Positions 19,211-31,601 are shown, counted from the stretch's first letter. The stretch is DNA of 64,000 bases from Siphonodentalium dalli (GCA_032622095.1 CP136061.1:260062077-260126076), one strand, 5' to 3'. The notes: generated by a model not told the origin, from the sequence alone. Program-made: numbers and translations.

Positions 19211-20029
19211 TAATTTGTTTTAATTTATGATTGTACTTGAGTGACTGTCTTTGGTTGTTGCTCATGGTGGAATCACCAGCAAATATTGATCAATTGATCA
19301 ATTTGCATTGTGTTCCGTTTAACTTCGGATCAATGACAGTCCACACTCCACTGTTTCAAATGTTAAAACAAGATGCAAATTGATCAATTGACCTTAATGT
19401 TTATCCCAACATCTTTAAGTGGTTACCCAACACTTAATCATGAGTGTGTTACAATTCATTCCCAACACCTATATATTGTTAATCTTGTATGGGTGCTGTT
19501 CGTACACGCAACGTGCTGTCACTGCACAAAACCTTAAAATTTTAAGTGCAGTGGTGAAAAGTTTGGACATTTTTGTATATTATTGTGAGGAAACATTGTT
19601 CTTCCAGACAAAATAGACGGTTATGTTCGGAAAAATCTTGGTTTTGTGTCCCATGGGTCGACAAATTGCATATTTTGGCCATTTTTGCATCAAAATACCA
19701 TTGTTATGGCATGTAATCAAATGACGTAACACGTGCTACCCCCGTTAAAATGATATAACAGTCTTAAAGCATATGTGCTCAACACAGGCATGTATACATT
19801 ATGTGTGTCTTGTGAGTTCGTTCACATTTGAGTTATGCTTCAATGAATTGGTACCCCACTTACTCATGCAGCCACCCCTACCGAAACTGTGGAGTATCAA
19901 CTAAATAATTTATAGATATAGATTTTTGTGTTGTCTCGCATTTCAAAGAGTTGTCGATATTACTCTGTTACTAAGTGGGGATCTAGTTAATAAATCAGCA
20001 CTCGGTAACTTCATCCCAGCATTATACCT

Positions 20030-20345
20030 TCGGTATCGGGGTAATATGAGATTGCATTGGGCTGACATCGGGCCTTATATCAAACAAACCTAGTAATATC
20101 CTCTAAATATTACTCGGTTTGTTTGATATTATGTCAGGTATCAGCCCGCGGTAATCATTGTGTCTCAGGCTGATATGAAGTTACGTTGGGCTGACATCGG
20201 ACCTAATACCAAACAAACCAAGTAATATCCTCTAAATATTACTCGGTTTGTTTGATATTAGTTCCGATATCGGCCCGCGGTAATCATTGTGTCTCATGCT
20301 GATATGAGGCTGCCTCGGGTTGATATCAGGCCAATAATAATAAAC
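20030..20345. repeat. Tandem hairpins, about 123-bp unit, 2.5 copies
   Basis: Each unit is an inverted repeat: GGGCTGACATCGG..., ATCAAACAAACC, a centre AGTAATATCCTCTAAATATTACT, then the inverse CGGTTTGTTTGATATTA and a GGTATCAGCCC-like end. A MITE that was itself tandemly duplicated is a likely origin. Confidence 0.8.
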
Positions 20346-20594
20346 CAACCAAGTAATACCCTATCTATTAATTAGATCGCCTCTTACTAACAGTGTAATA
20401 TCGACAACTCTTCCAAAATGAGTGACATCACATAAATCTACAGTCTACACATTATTTAGCAGTAAAATAGTGTTACGGTATGTCGTAATAACTCGGTTTA
20501 AGGGCAATATGAAGCAATATTCAACTAGTTCGATAACATGCAAGTCTGGACAAGAATGTAATATCTAATTAATAAATTATGATATCACTGTTAC

Positions 20595-20751
20595 CTTACT
20601 GAAATCACAAAGGTTTCCTCTTCGCTGGTCTTTACTGTTGTTACATTAGCACCGAGGGCCGCGCACGTCGACTTGGCATTAGCAAAGCTTCCCATCGTAT
20701 TGGTACTTATGTAGCACACACCATTGAACAAGCTCCAGTCACTGGGACAAG
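20595..20751 (-). CDS. Exon: C-type lectin domain, first half
   Basis: 157-nt exon preceded by TGTCTCACCCCAG and followed by donor GTAACAG. It encodes ACPSDWSLFNGVCYI, the N-terminal Cys pair of long-form lectin domains, then AKSTCAALGANV and TVKTSEEETFVISV. The donor at 20594 was chosen over the nearby CA|GTAAGG because only it joins in phase to the next exon, giving the expected FVISVSQGVDKIW. In phase with the sushi exon at 21752. Confidence 0.92.
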
Positions 20752-21751
20752 CTGGGGTGAGACATTTGGGATATTCCTTGAGTTTATATTCACTCGGAGT
20801 TAATTGCACATGCCCATACATGTATCACAAAGAGAGGATCTACAATGAGTCCCCAGTTTATAGGGAAATTTACAAAACTCGTCCAATAAATTAGATCTGG
20901 ACCTCACAAGAGGCTCTGCCCTGACCCAATCCAACGGCTGCGTGAACATAAATCAATAAGTTTGCATTGCATTTGGCAGCCATTTGGAGAACTATTCATT
21001 AGAGGAAAAATCACCATAAAACTACATAATGTCTGAAAAGATTAAATAGTATTGAGTATTTATATCTGCCAGATTTTTGAAAAGTTTAATTTTATTTAAA
21101 AAAAAATATTTTTGAATAATATGTATGTTGTTTTATGTAGTTCTGGTCCTTCGCACGATAAAAAATAGTTCTGCATGCCAAAAAAACTAAAATATGTAAT
21201 GAAAAATGTTTGATTTATTTTATTGCAGTCATGATTTCAGATGGTAGACTAAGCACATACCCAAGCTGGGTTCATAGTCCAGATAATGCAGTGTGCGTTT
21301 TTTAAATATATCCTGTTGAACTCTCTATCGAACTCCATGACCAAATCTGTTATTTTAAACCCAATTTTGTTTACATAATTTAGATAATAGAGGATAATAA
21401 TGTTCAGTTTGAAATTGAAATTAATTAACGTTATTGGTGGAAACCGAAACAAAATTGAAACTATATCCGTTGAAAGTCAATTTGTGTGCGAAATATTGAA
21501 AGCAGCTGAACAATTGCTGTGTTAAGTTGTACTAGGGTGTCTAAATATTGTATTATGGTATTTCGAGTTCTAGAGATATCTTATCCCCCTTCCAAGTTAG
21601 GTATACATAATTCGGAGGTTCCAATAAGCCATGACCGTAAATTAATGTGGAAATATGTCTCCGATATAATCGCTTCCGGTATGACCCCCTGAGCATTGAG
21701 GTGGAATAGTTTCTCAAGTTTCACAGATACCTGTAGCAGTCGTATACATAC

Positions 21752-21934
21752 CACCGCAGACGTAACCGACGGACGTCCATTTCCCGTCGGTCGTGCAGGT
21801 TGTTGTAACTTTGACGTATGGGTTCGATGTACACGTGAGCTCGGCCGTCTCACTCACGGCGTATGATGTCTTGGTGGTACTGGAGAGAAAGCCGTCAATT
21901 GGTACCGTGAGCGGAGGACACGAGAATGTGGTGA
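21752..21934 (-). CDS. Exon: sushi (CCP/SCR) domain
   Basis: 183-nt phase 1-1 exon, acceptor TTATCTGTCCACAG, donor GTATGT. One complete sushi module on one exon, as is usual for the family: CPPLTVPIDGF, LTC, TTC, DGKW, then YVC, which gives four Cys and the conserved Trp. Sushi modules mediate protein-protein contacts in complement and related extracellular proteins. It lies between the ShKT-1 and lectin exons, in frame with both. Confidence 0.93.
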
Positions 21935-22013
21935 CTGTGGACAGATAAATTGTTTGTTTATATCACAATGATGTGTTACTGATCTCCAGCATAGTAGAGT
22001 ATATTGCAAGAAA

Positions 22014-22765
22014 ATTGAGCTTTTATATCTGTTCCTCATTCCTGTTACTCGGATTTTTTCCGTTTTTAGCTAATTTCTGATTCAACGTTCGCCGTTCCTG
22101 ACCAATATACGCTTAGTTCTCAAAAGTGGTGTTTAAATGTTGCAAACTTAAAGAAGGGGAGAGGCTATGCATTCGAATCATGAATAAAATTGTATTGTTT
22201 CATTGCGTAAAAAGCGAGAAAATTGAGCTTTTATATTTGTTCTTCATTCCTGTTACTCGGAATTTATTTTTCGTTTTTAGCTAATTTCGGATTCGCCGCT
22301 CGCCGTTCCTGGCCAATTATACGATTAGTTCTCAAAAGTGGTGTTTAAATGTGGATACTTTAAAGAAGGGGAGAGGCTATGCTTTCGATTGATGTATAAC
22401 ATTGATTGTTTGATTGCGTAAAACGCGAGAAATATGAGCGTAAATCTCTGTTCCTCATTCCCGGTACTCGGATTGTTTTCGTTTTTAGCTAATTTCCGAT
22501 TCACCGCTCGACGTTCCTGGCCAATTATATGCATAATTATCAAAAGTAGTGTTTAAATATTACATTACATTAATCATGAATTGGAGGGGCTATTCTTTCG
22601 ATTGATATATAACAAGGATTGTTTCATAGCGTAACACGCGAGAAATATGAGCTTATATATCTGTTCCTGGTTCCTGTTACTCGAAATAGTCATTCTGTTA
22701 CTCGGACGTTGTTCCTGTTCCTCGTTCCGTTCCTGTTACTCGAAATAGTCAATACCGTATATGTA
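22014..22765. repeat. Tandem repeat, about 200-220-bp unit, 3.5 copies
   Basis: Units start near 22014, 22213, 22434 and 22647 with GAGCTTTTATATCTGTTCC and include TTACTCGG, TTTTTAGCTAATTT, CCGTTCCTG and GTGTTTAAAT. They are clearly diverged from each other, so the array is old. Confidence 0.85.
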
Positions 22766-22769
22766 CATA

Positions 22770-23640
22770 TATTCACATGGTTCGTGATTAAATATTGATG
22801 TAAGTTATGTAACCAGTTCTATACTAAATACTCACTGAACAGTAGTTCACTCAGGAAACGTTCAGATAATAAGTTCAACAAACGACACGTTTGTAATGTG
22901 TAACAATGTGTAGGCCCAATTGTCAATGTATAATATAAGTACATGTATATGGGGAGGCATGGAACTGATATGGGTCCTAATTATTGTACTAATTGGGCAA
23001 AGCCAACTTGTATCATTTAACCCGACCAAATAAATTGTGTGAACAAACGTTTTTTGTGCGAAGAGATGTTAATGCGATCTCCTAATAATGAAGACGTGTG
23101 AAATATAAAATTCACCACATTATGGAAAAATCTAAAAAAATAACACACTGCACATCAAACAAGATATGTACTTAGGAAGCACTTGCATACAGACATGATA
23201 AAAAAACTATTCTGAAGACGTGAAATGTAAAAATATTGGATGCCCGGACTGCACATGCTAACAAATGCTACAATAATGATATGTACATGTATTGTGCGTT
23301 GTATAACCTATTGTAAATTATCTATACACGTGATTTCCCCCATGACCTCACTCAATTGCCTCCCCGATGACCACGCAAAACAGCATCCATTTACCGATTG
23401 TTATGAGCAAATCTCGCAATGGTCCGGGTTGGTACTGTAACACGCAGGGGGTGGGGACTCAATTCCGGTAGCGATCGAGTGGTTTCATCCACGAGTCCCT
23501 GCGAGCCAAAAAGGGTTGAGTATTTTATTAAGTTTTTAGGCACGTGAGGTAAGCCTGGCTCAGTCGAGCTGCAGGTTTAATTTGCCAATGAAGTCTTTTG
23601 TTTTGCTGCCACCACCCTATTTTTGGGCAGTAAATAGGGA
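22770..23640. other. Intron sequence without recognised genes
   Basis: AT-rich, no domain signatures. 22845-22895 resembles the 67-bp array unit at 30.5 kb. 23455-23515 has a loose hairpin (GGGGACTC/GAGTCCC) that lacks tRNA features. Confidence 0.45.
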
Positions 23641-23644
23641 AACC

Positions 23645-24245
23645 AGTTTATGACTACTCGATGAGTAGTGGTTGTATCTATTTAAATGCTGTTGCTCATT
23701 ATTCAATGAGTAACAGTTTTAAGAGTGTCACTCAATGAGTGACAGGTATGTAGATTCAGAGTTGTGTTGCTCATTAGTCAATGAGTAACAGTTTAAAGAG
23801 TGTCGCTCAACGAGTGACAGTTATAGTTTCAGAGTGTTGTTGCTCGTTAGTCAACGAGTAACAGTTTAAAGAGTGTCGCTCATCGGTCGATGAGTGACGG
23901 TTAGATTCAAAGATTTGTTCTCATTAGTCAATGAGTAACAGTTTAAAGAGTGTCGTTCATTAGTCAATGAGTGACAGTTTTGTTGATCGTTGCTCACTTT
24001 GTGAGTAACAGGTTTTTGTTGCTCGTTGCTCACTTTGTGAGTAACAGCTTTTGTTGCTCGTTGCTCACTTTGTGACTAACAGCGTTTGTTGCTCGTTACT
24101 CTGTGAGTAACAGCGATGGCAATGAGTTTATATCCTGACTAGCTACCTAGCAGTAAGTTCTCAGTCTCAGTGTGCCTTGTGTTGCTCGTTGCTAACTTTG
24201 TGAGTAGCAGTTTTTGTTGCTCGTTACTCTGTGAGCAACAGCAAT
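23645..24245. repeat. Minisatellite of small hairpins (TTGCTCATT...AATGAGTAACAG)
   Basis: Repeated blocks alternate GTTGCTCATTAGTCAATGAGT-like hairpins with AAAGAGTGTCGCTCAATGAG. Later units shorten to TTGCTCGTTGCTCACTTTG. Each unit can fold on itself (GTTGCTC/GAGTAAC). Confidence 0.85.
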
Positions 24246-24253
24246 GGCAGTGA

Positions 24254-24463
24254 GTGTTTTCCCTAACAAGTTACCTTGTAGTAAATTTCAAGTGCTCAGT
24301 CTGCCAAGATTATGATTTGTGCCAGCCTTTTATAGCACTTTCTCAGACCTGGAGGATCAAGAAGCAGCCAATCAAATTGCAGCAGAATGACCTACCAGAG
24401 TCTGAGATGGAAGGAACCAATCAGAAGCTGGTTAAAGTTTGGAAGGACCAGCATGCTTTATGA
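24254..24463 (+). other. ORF fragment with a ZZ-finger-like CxxCxDYDLC motif
   Basis: FKCSVCQDYDLCQPF resembles the start of a ZZ-type zinc finger, but the last Cys pair is missing and the rest of the 69-residue ORF is unrecognised. It lies on the opposite strand inside an intron. A decayed exon or transposon fragment is likelier than a gene; chance is possible. Confidence 0.2.
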
Positions 24464-24469
24464 TGTCCC

Positions 24470-26040
24470 CAAAATAGCTATTCAAGCATGGTTTAATATT
24501 TACTTTTGTGACCTAGTTGTTTCTATTTTGGTGTACTTCCGTGTACGTATTTGAGAAGTTGTCTGAATCGAAAATAGGAGGAATGTGTACTGCTGACACG
24601 CATAGATGAGTGAAATAAGCCCAGATGTTTGGAATTGCCCCTGACAAGGTTATTCGGGCATGGTTTGATAGCTTATTTCGCAAGGTGAATCCCGCAACGA
24701 ATTAATTACGTTGCTTCCGCGGACACCTATTTTCGCCGTAGTAAAAACACAACACAAGTCAGTTTAATGTTCTTTTAATAATTAAGGCCGTACAAATATT
24801 CTGAAAGGTGAATTTGATAACGAAGATACGAGATCAATAGGTATCAATGATTGTTACCCGATTAATTCACTGTTTAGATGTATTTTGTCAGATATATTTG
24901 TACTCCGTGTTTGATCGAAAAGATGTTATGCCGGAATCGGAGCCGGAAAGAAGTATACCGTTTGTCGGTAAACTGTTGAGTATGAACACTCATTCAGTTG
25001 ACTTGTATTGGTTGTCTGGCCTGAGGGATGTATATGTTGACCCCTCCCCATGCGTGTCACAGTACCCATCAACTTAAAAAGTATCTATAACATACCCTTG
25101 ATAATTATGTTCACAAGCCAAGATTGTCTGTGTACTCACATGGAGATGAATGCCCACATATGCCATCTTTGAACATTCACTATAGTGTCGAAACATGATA
25201 TGACATGCGCTTAGCGTGGCATATAGTCAGCAAACTGCAACTGATGACGGTCTTATCAAAACATTCTGGCATCTTTTTAACTCATTGGGAGAATTTTTCA
25301 AAAACCTAGAAATTCTACCTTTGGCATTAAATGAATCTTATTTCGATGGGGTACGTTCAAAAACTTTTTTCAAAATTCTAATAAACCGCTCCAGGGTCCA
25401 GCTTCCACCTCAAAATTCATGTCATCAGAACGAGGAGCAAATTGTCTGCGGGAAATTGGGACCTTGGTCATCATCACATATAGCCTAGAATCTTCTTTAA
25501 TATGCATACAGCAGACAACCTCCCCTTTCTTTTGACATCCAAGCATTTGTGAACCACCTTCATTTTGTGGGGAAATTATACGCGCGATGCGATCTCGTTG
25601 GATTCAGATACCACCCGATAACAACAAGGGCATAGTTATAAACTAGACTTTTCCATCACTTATTAACTATAAATTCTCTAAACTAGTCTACCTGTTACTA
25701 CTTTGAGAAACCTTACTACCTGTTACTACTTTGAGGAACTTTACTACCTGTTATTATTTTTAACAAGCACACTGCCTATATGGCATTATTAATATATATA
25801 GACTTTAACACATTTATTAATATAATATACAAACAATTTATTATCTTATGTTACTGTTAGTATCACATAATACACATCCTAGTGTTGAGTTTCGGGGTTG
25901 CTTTGGACTATATACAACCCCACTACATATATGTTAATTGATATTATAAATATATATATAATTACATTACTTGGTGGCTGACAAAACTTTGTGTCATAGA
26001 TACACCACAAACTGATTTATGTTGGGTACCAGATAAGAAT
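24470..26040. other. Intron sequence without recognised genes
   Basis: Two related blocks containing GCATGGTTT (24488, 24660) look like a diverged duplication. Three copies of CTACCTGTTA(C/T)TACTTT lie at 25688-25760. No domain signature. Confidence 0.45.
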
Positions 26041-26044
26041 TTAA

Positions 26045-26345
26045 GGTTTATGGCCATGCGCCTTGCTGGTTGAAGCACCGGGGCCGCCTCCGTAGTAATA
26101 TTGGATACCGAGGTCCCCTCCATAAGATTGTATACGACTTACTAATTATATCACCCGGGTCCTTCCATGAGAATACCATGCACCTTACCGGTTGAGGCAC
26201 CGGGATCCAACCCGTAAGAGGGTCATACACGTTGATGACTGGGACATCGGGGTTTCCGCGTGGGAGTTCGTGCGCCTTGCTGACTGGGTCATCGAGGTCC
26301 CCTCCATTTAGTACCATGTGCCTTACTTACTGAGTCATCGGGACG
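26045..26345. repeat. Imperfect tandem repeat (GCCTTACTGACTGAGTCATCGGGG type)
   Basis: At least four diverged units with CATGCGCCTTG, a TGGTTGAGGCACCGGG-like block and GAGGTCCCCTCCAT. Open frames across it reflect repetition. Confidence 0.7.
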
Positions 26346-26659
26346 GGAACTTAAAATATTGCCAAGCATAATGTGTGTAGAGGAGACATTGCAACATAGC
26401 CTGTGTGTTTTGTGTCCAGCAGTATTGCGTGAACGATTCTTTTGACAAATATGTTTTAAGCCGTTTTTTTGCTCTTATCCTCATTTGACTTTTCCAAAAG
26501 GCCTCTGGTCTACCTGCCGGCATCTCACTTTGACTTGTTTTTGTCATTCTGGTGTGCCAGGTTTGGTGTTCACTACGTCTCGGACAACGTGTTACCTGGT
26601 CAGACACCCACTTAGCAAATATTGCTTACACATAAAAACATCTTTGAACATTCACTATA

Positions 26660-26802
26660 GTGATACCGACGACGATGTCAGGAAGACAGCATAGAAGGGC
26701 TATATCACCCCATGCAATATACACAATATTCGTATTTATTGTTCATATGATTGTGATATTCATGTATGTATATTGTAAATAAACTCATCCTATCCTATCA
26801 AA
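26660..26802 (+). mobile_element. Probable non-LTR 3' tail fragment
   Basis: CAGGAAGACAG, a block ending TGTAAATAAACTC, then an ATCCTATCCTATC microsatellite. The same layout (CAGGAAGACGG ... TACAAATAAATC, then ATCCATCTATC) recurs at 56725-56845. Polyadenylation-like word plus microsatellite is typical of CR1/L2-group ends. No reverse transcriptase remains. Confidence 0.4.
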
Positions 26803-27500
26803 TTGTTCAGGAGACACAAAATACTATTTCTATATAATTGGTATCTGCCTATAACTTTGCACAATACCACTTTGTATCACAGTTGTTATAGTAGGCACAC
26901 GTTCATATCCATTATATTCTAGTTGATGAGAAAACAAGATTGTATGGTGTTTTACGACACTTTAGAAGTAAAAACAAATATAAATCTTGTCTTTATGACA
27001 TTTAGTTTTGACAATTCCCGCGGCTTCGTGCGTCTCTGTCACTCAGGATAACGAGGATACGCCATATGTACATTCTTTTTCAAAACAATGCAATCAGAAT
27101 GTTCCTGTTAGGAAATATTTCGAAAATAAAATTCAGAATTAACGATTTTTTTCGCGGGAACGACATATCAGAACGAATTTCCACGAAAAGCATCGAAAAA
27201 TGGCATTTATACTTGAAATATTGACAAGTTAGAGGAACTTTTGTGATCGAACCCGTGGATTCCGAAAATGTAACAAAAAGTTTCGCGCCAAAATGGCAGC
27301 CCAGCGAGTCACCAACATACACAGAAAGATACAACGGATGTTTGCCTCCAAACAGAAAAAGCAGGCAATCTTCACCAAACAAATTTTACAAAGACCATTG
27401 AAATTTCGATCGAGTGGGACATGCCAGCCATTTGCATTTATAAGCATGTCTCTTGCATTAACCATTTCGTGAATGGGAGCTGCGCTGCGCTGGCGTAACA
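26803..27500. other. Intron sequence without recognised genes
   Basis: No coding signature and no clear repeat. Confidence 0.4.
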
Positions 27501-27513
27501 TTAAAGACCATGT

Positions 27514-27981
27514 GCCAATGCATTCTCTTATATATGCGAGTCGAGCATATGTCGCCTCGCAGATGTAAGAGTATACACTGGCCTAACACTATTTTATCAT
27601 TTTTTATTTCATATTTATCATTTTCTTATATTCTTTAACAATATTATCATTTTTATCATTTTTTCTTACATTCTTTAGAATGTTTATCATTGTTTATAAA
27701 TTATTCTTACGTTCTTAATCTCTTTTTTTAATCATTTTTCTTACATTCTTTAACAATTTTTATAATTTGTTCATAATATTTTTTACATTCTTTAACAATT
27801 TTTAACATTTTTGTTTTCATTTTTCTTACATTCTTTAACAATGATAAAAAATAATAAAATGGTTAGTCCAATCCATTCTGTAATATATGCGAGACGACCT
27901 ATGGTCGACTCGCATATATAAGAGAATGCATTGGCACGGGGTATTTTCGCAAAAATTCGGGAAGCTCCCGTCATGAAAGGG
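27514..27981. mobile_element. AT-rich element with two copies of the 69-bp palindromic module
   Basis: Modules at 27514-27582 and 27866-27935 flank a TTCTTACATTCTTTAACAAT tandem stretch. The right border is CATGAAAGGG followed by TTAA (27982-27985); the same border occurs at 53525-53538. A TTAA at 27501-27504 may be the left border, but the terminal repeats do not match well. Same overall design as the two piggyBac-like elements. Confidence 0.5.
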
Positions 27982-28199
27982 TTAAACGCATGTCCTGTCA
28001 TAAATTGCGAATTATATATGTAACGCAGTTACCCGTATCCACGTTCCTATGCAACCGTCACCCAAGCGTGAACTGAAAGTCACTGGTTGTTAAATCGAAC
28101 CGTGAAAGTCACTGGTTGTTAAATCGAACCATGCAATTAGTGACATTTTAGCCCGGTTTACAGCCTGACGTTAGGCGTTTGAACGGGAACTTGCAGTTA

Positions 28200-28345
28200 A
28201 AGATGGATTATCTCTTTAAATAACAAATTTTAAATAGTTGCGTGGGTATAAAATAATAGATATGAACTGAAGACCTATGTCCGGAAAAGCTTCTATCAAT
28301 TAATATTGATTTTATTTCGAATGTTAAATCGGGCCCATTTATGTT
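28200..28345. repeat. Dispersed repeat R3, copy 1
   Basis: Matches 52405-52545 in the same orientation: GATGGATTAT, GGGTATAAAATA, TAGATATGAA, GTCCGGAAA, TTAATATTGATT and TTTCGAAT. Diverged; nature unknown. Confidence 0.6.
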
Positions 28346-28517
28346 ACTATTTTTAGAACCGACCATTCGGATGAGACCGTATTGCGATATAGAGCACTGG
28401 GCTGTTCCTACGGCTACGCAACGAATGTCAAATGTCACAGATTGGTTGTTTTTAACTTGGGGTTTCAGTATCACAAAGAGAGGATCTACAATGAGTTACA
28501 CGTTAGTGTGGCTAAAC

Positions 28518-28610
28518 CACAGGTCCCCTGGTGCGACAACACTACCATAAGTATATACCTTAATACAAGGTATATACTCATGGTAGTGTTGTCACACCAG
28601 GGGACCTGTG
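28518..28610. mobile_element. hAT-like mini foldback with 8-bp target duplication
   Basis: 93 bp, ends CACAGGTCCCCTGGTG / CACCAGGGGACCTGTG, arms of about 43 bp around TTAATACAA. It is flanked by an exact 8-bp direct repeat GGCTAAAC (28510-28517 and 28611-28618). An 8-bp duplication fits the hAT superfamily. It lies 58 bp from the ShKT-1 exon. Confidence 0.8.
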
Positions 28611-28675
28611 GGCTAAACCTGTCAAATATCCCCATTTTATTAAGGATATATGTACATTTAGTGTATAATGCTAAC

Positions 28676-28807
28676 CTGATGGCAGTGGTGAGGTAAAGCA
28701 AAGACCGCACGTTTTTCTACAGAACCTCTTCCCGTTGACCGTGTTGCAATAACCCGAGTCTGCAGCCACGTCCGCGCTACATGTCTCGTCGCCGTCTAAA
28801 CAGGTTC
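28676..28807 (-). CDS. Exon: ShKT domain 1
   Basis: 132-nt phase 1-1 exon. The acceptor has a long T-run followed by GCAG; the donor is CATCAG|GTTAGC (a weaker donor). It encodes CLDGDETCSADVAAD, then GYCNTVNGK and FCRKTCGLC: six Cys in ShKT order with the GYC and KTCG signatures. In phase with the kringle exon upstream (31850) and the sushi exon downstream (21752). Confidence 0.9.
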
Positions 28808-28904
28808 CTGCAAAAAAAAAACAACGTCTCACCTATATGATAACGGCATGAAATAAATCACCCAATACACACACTATTATATGCAGAAAGATACTTAATC
28901 TGGG

Positions 28905-29595
28905 TTCACGATTAGAGAGAAATTGATATCCAATCGCAATAACACGTGGCACGCGATGCTTAATCGGGGTCGCGATTAGATAGCGATTGATATCCAATCG
29001 CAATAACACGTGGCACGCGATGCTTAATCGGGGTCGCGATTAGATAGCGATTGATATCCAATCGCAATAACACGTGGCACGCGATGCTTAATCGGGGTCG
29101 CGATTAGATAGCGATTGATATCCAATCGCAATAACACGTGGCACGCGATGCTTAATCGGGGTCGCGATTAGATAGCGATTGATATCCAATCGCAATAACA
29201 TGTAGCACGCGATGCTTAATCGGGGTCGCGATTAGATAGCGATTGATATCCAATCGTAATAACATGTAGCACGCGATGCTTAATCGGGGTCGCGATTAGA
29301 TAGCGATTGATATCGAATCGCAATAACCCGTAGCACGCGATGCTTAATCGGGGTCGCGATTAGATAGCGATTGATATCGAATCGCAATAACACGTAGCAC
29401 GCGATGCTTAATCGGGGTCGCGATTAGATAGCGATTGATATCCAATCGCAATAACACGTAGCACGCGATGCTTAATCGGGGTCGCGATTAGATAGCGATT
29501 GATATCGAATCGCAATAACACGTAGCACGCGATGCTTAATCGGGGTCGCGATTAGATAGCGATTGATATCGAATCGCAATAACACGTAGCACACG
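28905..29595. repeat. 64-bp tandem array, about 11 copies
   Basis: Unit includes GCGATGCTTAATCGGGG, TCGCGATTAGATAGCGATTG, ATATCCAATCGCAATAAC and CACGTGGCAC. Early units (on the left) carry CACGTG; later ones read CATGTAG or CACGTAG, so substitutions are shared by blocks of neighbours. Period confirmed at 28951, 29015 and 29079. It lies in the intron just upstream of the ShKT-1 exon. Confidence 0.95.
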
Positions 29596-29931
29596 AGGTT
29601 AGGATTGTGGTTAGGTTTATTGAAGAATTAACTGAGATGTTCGAAGAAGTGTTTTTAAAGAGCGTTCCCATAACGACAGCCAGTACCACCCACCAAATAA
29701 GAGATTTTAACTTATGTCAGACCAAAGTTTATCACTTGTGGTGTTGTTAATATCGTCGTCAAAGTACGTTTTATATAGATATCACCCTTCCGATTATCTC
29801 AGCTTACTCATTTGAAATGCACATGTAATATTAACTTCGCTTGGCACCTGTTACTGTGATAGAATATCAATAGCTATCTAATCGAGAACCACGATTACAT
29901 ATTTCGATATCTAATTGTGCGCGAATTAGGT

Positions 29932-30118
29932 GAATGAATAGAGAGTACTAGTAATCAACTGGTTCCGAGAATTATGTTAAATAAATCTCTTGAGGCGAGA
30001 GACGTCGACACGAAACGAGTGCGCATCAGCTCACGAGCTTCTTATCCAAAAGTCTCTCGTCTCGAGTGAATTATTGAACGTAATTCTGGGAACTAATTGA
30101 TTACTCTATTCATTACAC
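29932..30118. mobile_element. Foldback element, about 70-bp arms
   Basis: AATGAATAGAG...AATCAACTGGTTCC...GAGGCGAGAGAC faces its inverse GTCTCTCGTCTCGAG...GGAACTAATTGATTAC...CTATTCATT, with small gaps. No ORF. Confidence 0.65.
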
Positions 30119-30499
30119 TGCTGAATAAATATGATTAAAACACACATAATTAATACATGAAAGTCCAGATGTGAAGAAAGATCAACCATCGAACATTCAG
30201 TCTAGTTCAGTAAGCGACGTAACGTCAATGACTTCACGGGAAATGACATAATTCACTAGTGACATTACCATGTTTAATCAACAGCGTTTTCAATGGAAAT
30301 CGCAAATATGAGTGTCATAAATACACATAAGACTGGTGATGCATCGTTTCGAGTCTGTCGTATTTGTTTCTGAGGGTAATAAAATACGATATTTGACCTA
30401 TAATCATAGCGCAGTGTACTACGATAAATTTAGAGTTACTCCCCTTGGATCGGGTGGACACAATTAATTGCTCGTATGGATTGGAAATGCTCAAATAGT

Positions 30500-30965
30500 A
30501 AGTTAACCCTTTCTATACTAAAGCGTCATTGATAAGTAGTTATCCCACAGGAAATGTTCAGATTAATAAATTAACCCTTTCTATACTAAAGCATCATTGA
30601 TGAGTAGTTATCCCACAGGAAATGTTCACATAATAAATTAACCCTTTCTATACTAAAGCATCATTGGTGATATGTTTTCCCATATGAAATGTTCAGATAG
30701 TAATTTAACCCTTTCTACACTAAAGCATCATTGATGAGTAGTTATCCCATATGAAATGTTCAGATAATAAATTAACCCTTTCTATACTAAAGCATCATTG
30801 GTGATATGTTTTCCCATATGAAATGTTCAGATAGTAAGTTAACCCTTTCTACACTAAAGCATCATTGATGAGTAGTTATCCCATATGAAATGTTCAGATC
30901 AAAAGTTTAACCCTTTCTATACTACATCATTCGTGAGTATATATATCATAGGAGTTTTTAGATAG
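30500..30965. repeat. 67-68-bp tandem array, 7 copies
   Basis: Unit TTAACCCTTTCTATACTAAA, GCATCATTGATGAGTAG, TTATCCCA, GAAATGTTCAGATA. Two subtypes (TTATCCCA and TTTTCCCA) alternate. Array starts at 30503, 30571 and 30638 confirm the period. Confidence 0.92.
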
Positions 30966-31601
30966 TAAGTTCAACAAACCACCATTATCTAAACATTATC
31001 CTCAATACATTGGGATCCTTCAGCACTTTTATTTATCTGTCGTCTGCTTTTACCACATTAACATCCCTCCAAATGAATAACAAACTATTCCGATGTATAC
31101 ATTTTAACGGACTGGGATAATCCTTTTAGTATATAACAGGGTTAACTATTGTATACTTGTCGTTCCTAATCCTCTGTTTCACTCAGCTCCAGTGAAAGTT
31201 TCAAGAAATCTTGATTAAAATGGGCATATTTTGTTTGCAGCCTGTTCTCCCGAAAAAAAACGCACATTGTCTGCTTTGAATTTTAAAACTTATTTTATGT
31301 AGATAACCTGCTTAGAATCGCCTCATTTCGAGTCGATAATGTGCTAAATATGAGAACGTTTTAATCACATTATCGACTCATAATGATAATGTGCGGACAC
31401 TGACACAAGTAAGCCAACTAACGATTTTTCAGGCGAACGCAAATTATAATGTGTTTTCAAAGTGGCCCGCACCATAAAACGAAATAGCCGATATGAGTCC
31501 ATTATCTGCTTATTTCAGAATCAAGTAATCACAGTAGGTTCCTACTTCACACTCTAGGTCGATTATGTGCGTATTTGCGCGAGAATATGTTGCTTGTTTG
31601 T

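Noticed and set aside
23455-23515. tRNA-like fold with GGGGACTC/GAGTCCC ends
   Set aside because: No anticodon arm of the right size and no TTCGA or GGTTCRA box; related fragments elsewhere show it is part of a dispersed repeat.
28905-29595. CRISPR-like array
   Set aside because: The 64-bp units are contiguous with no unique spacers, in clearly eukaryotic DNA.
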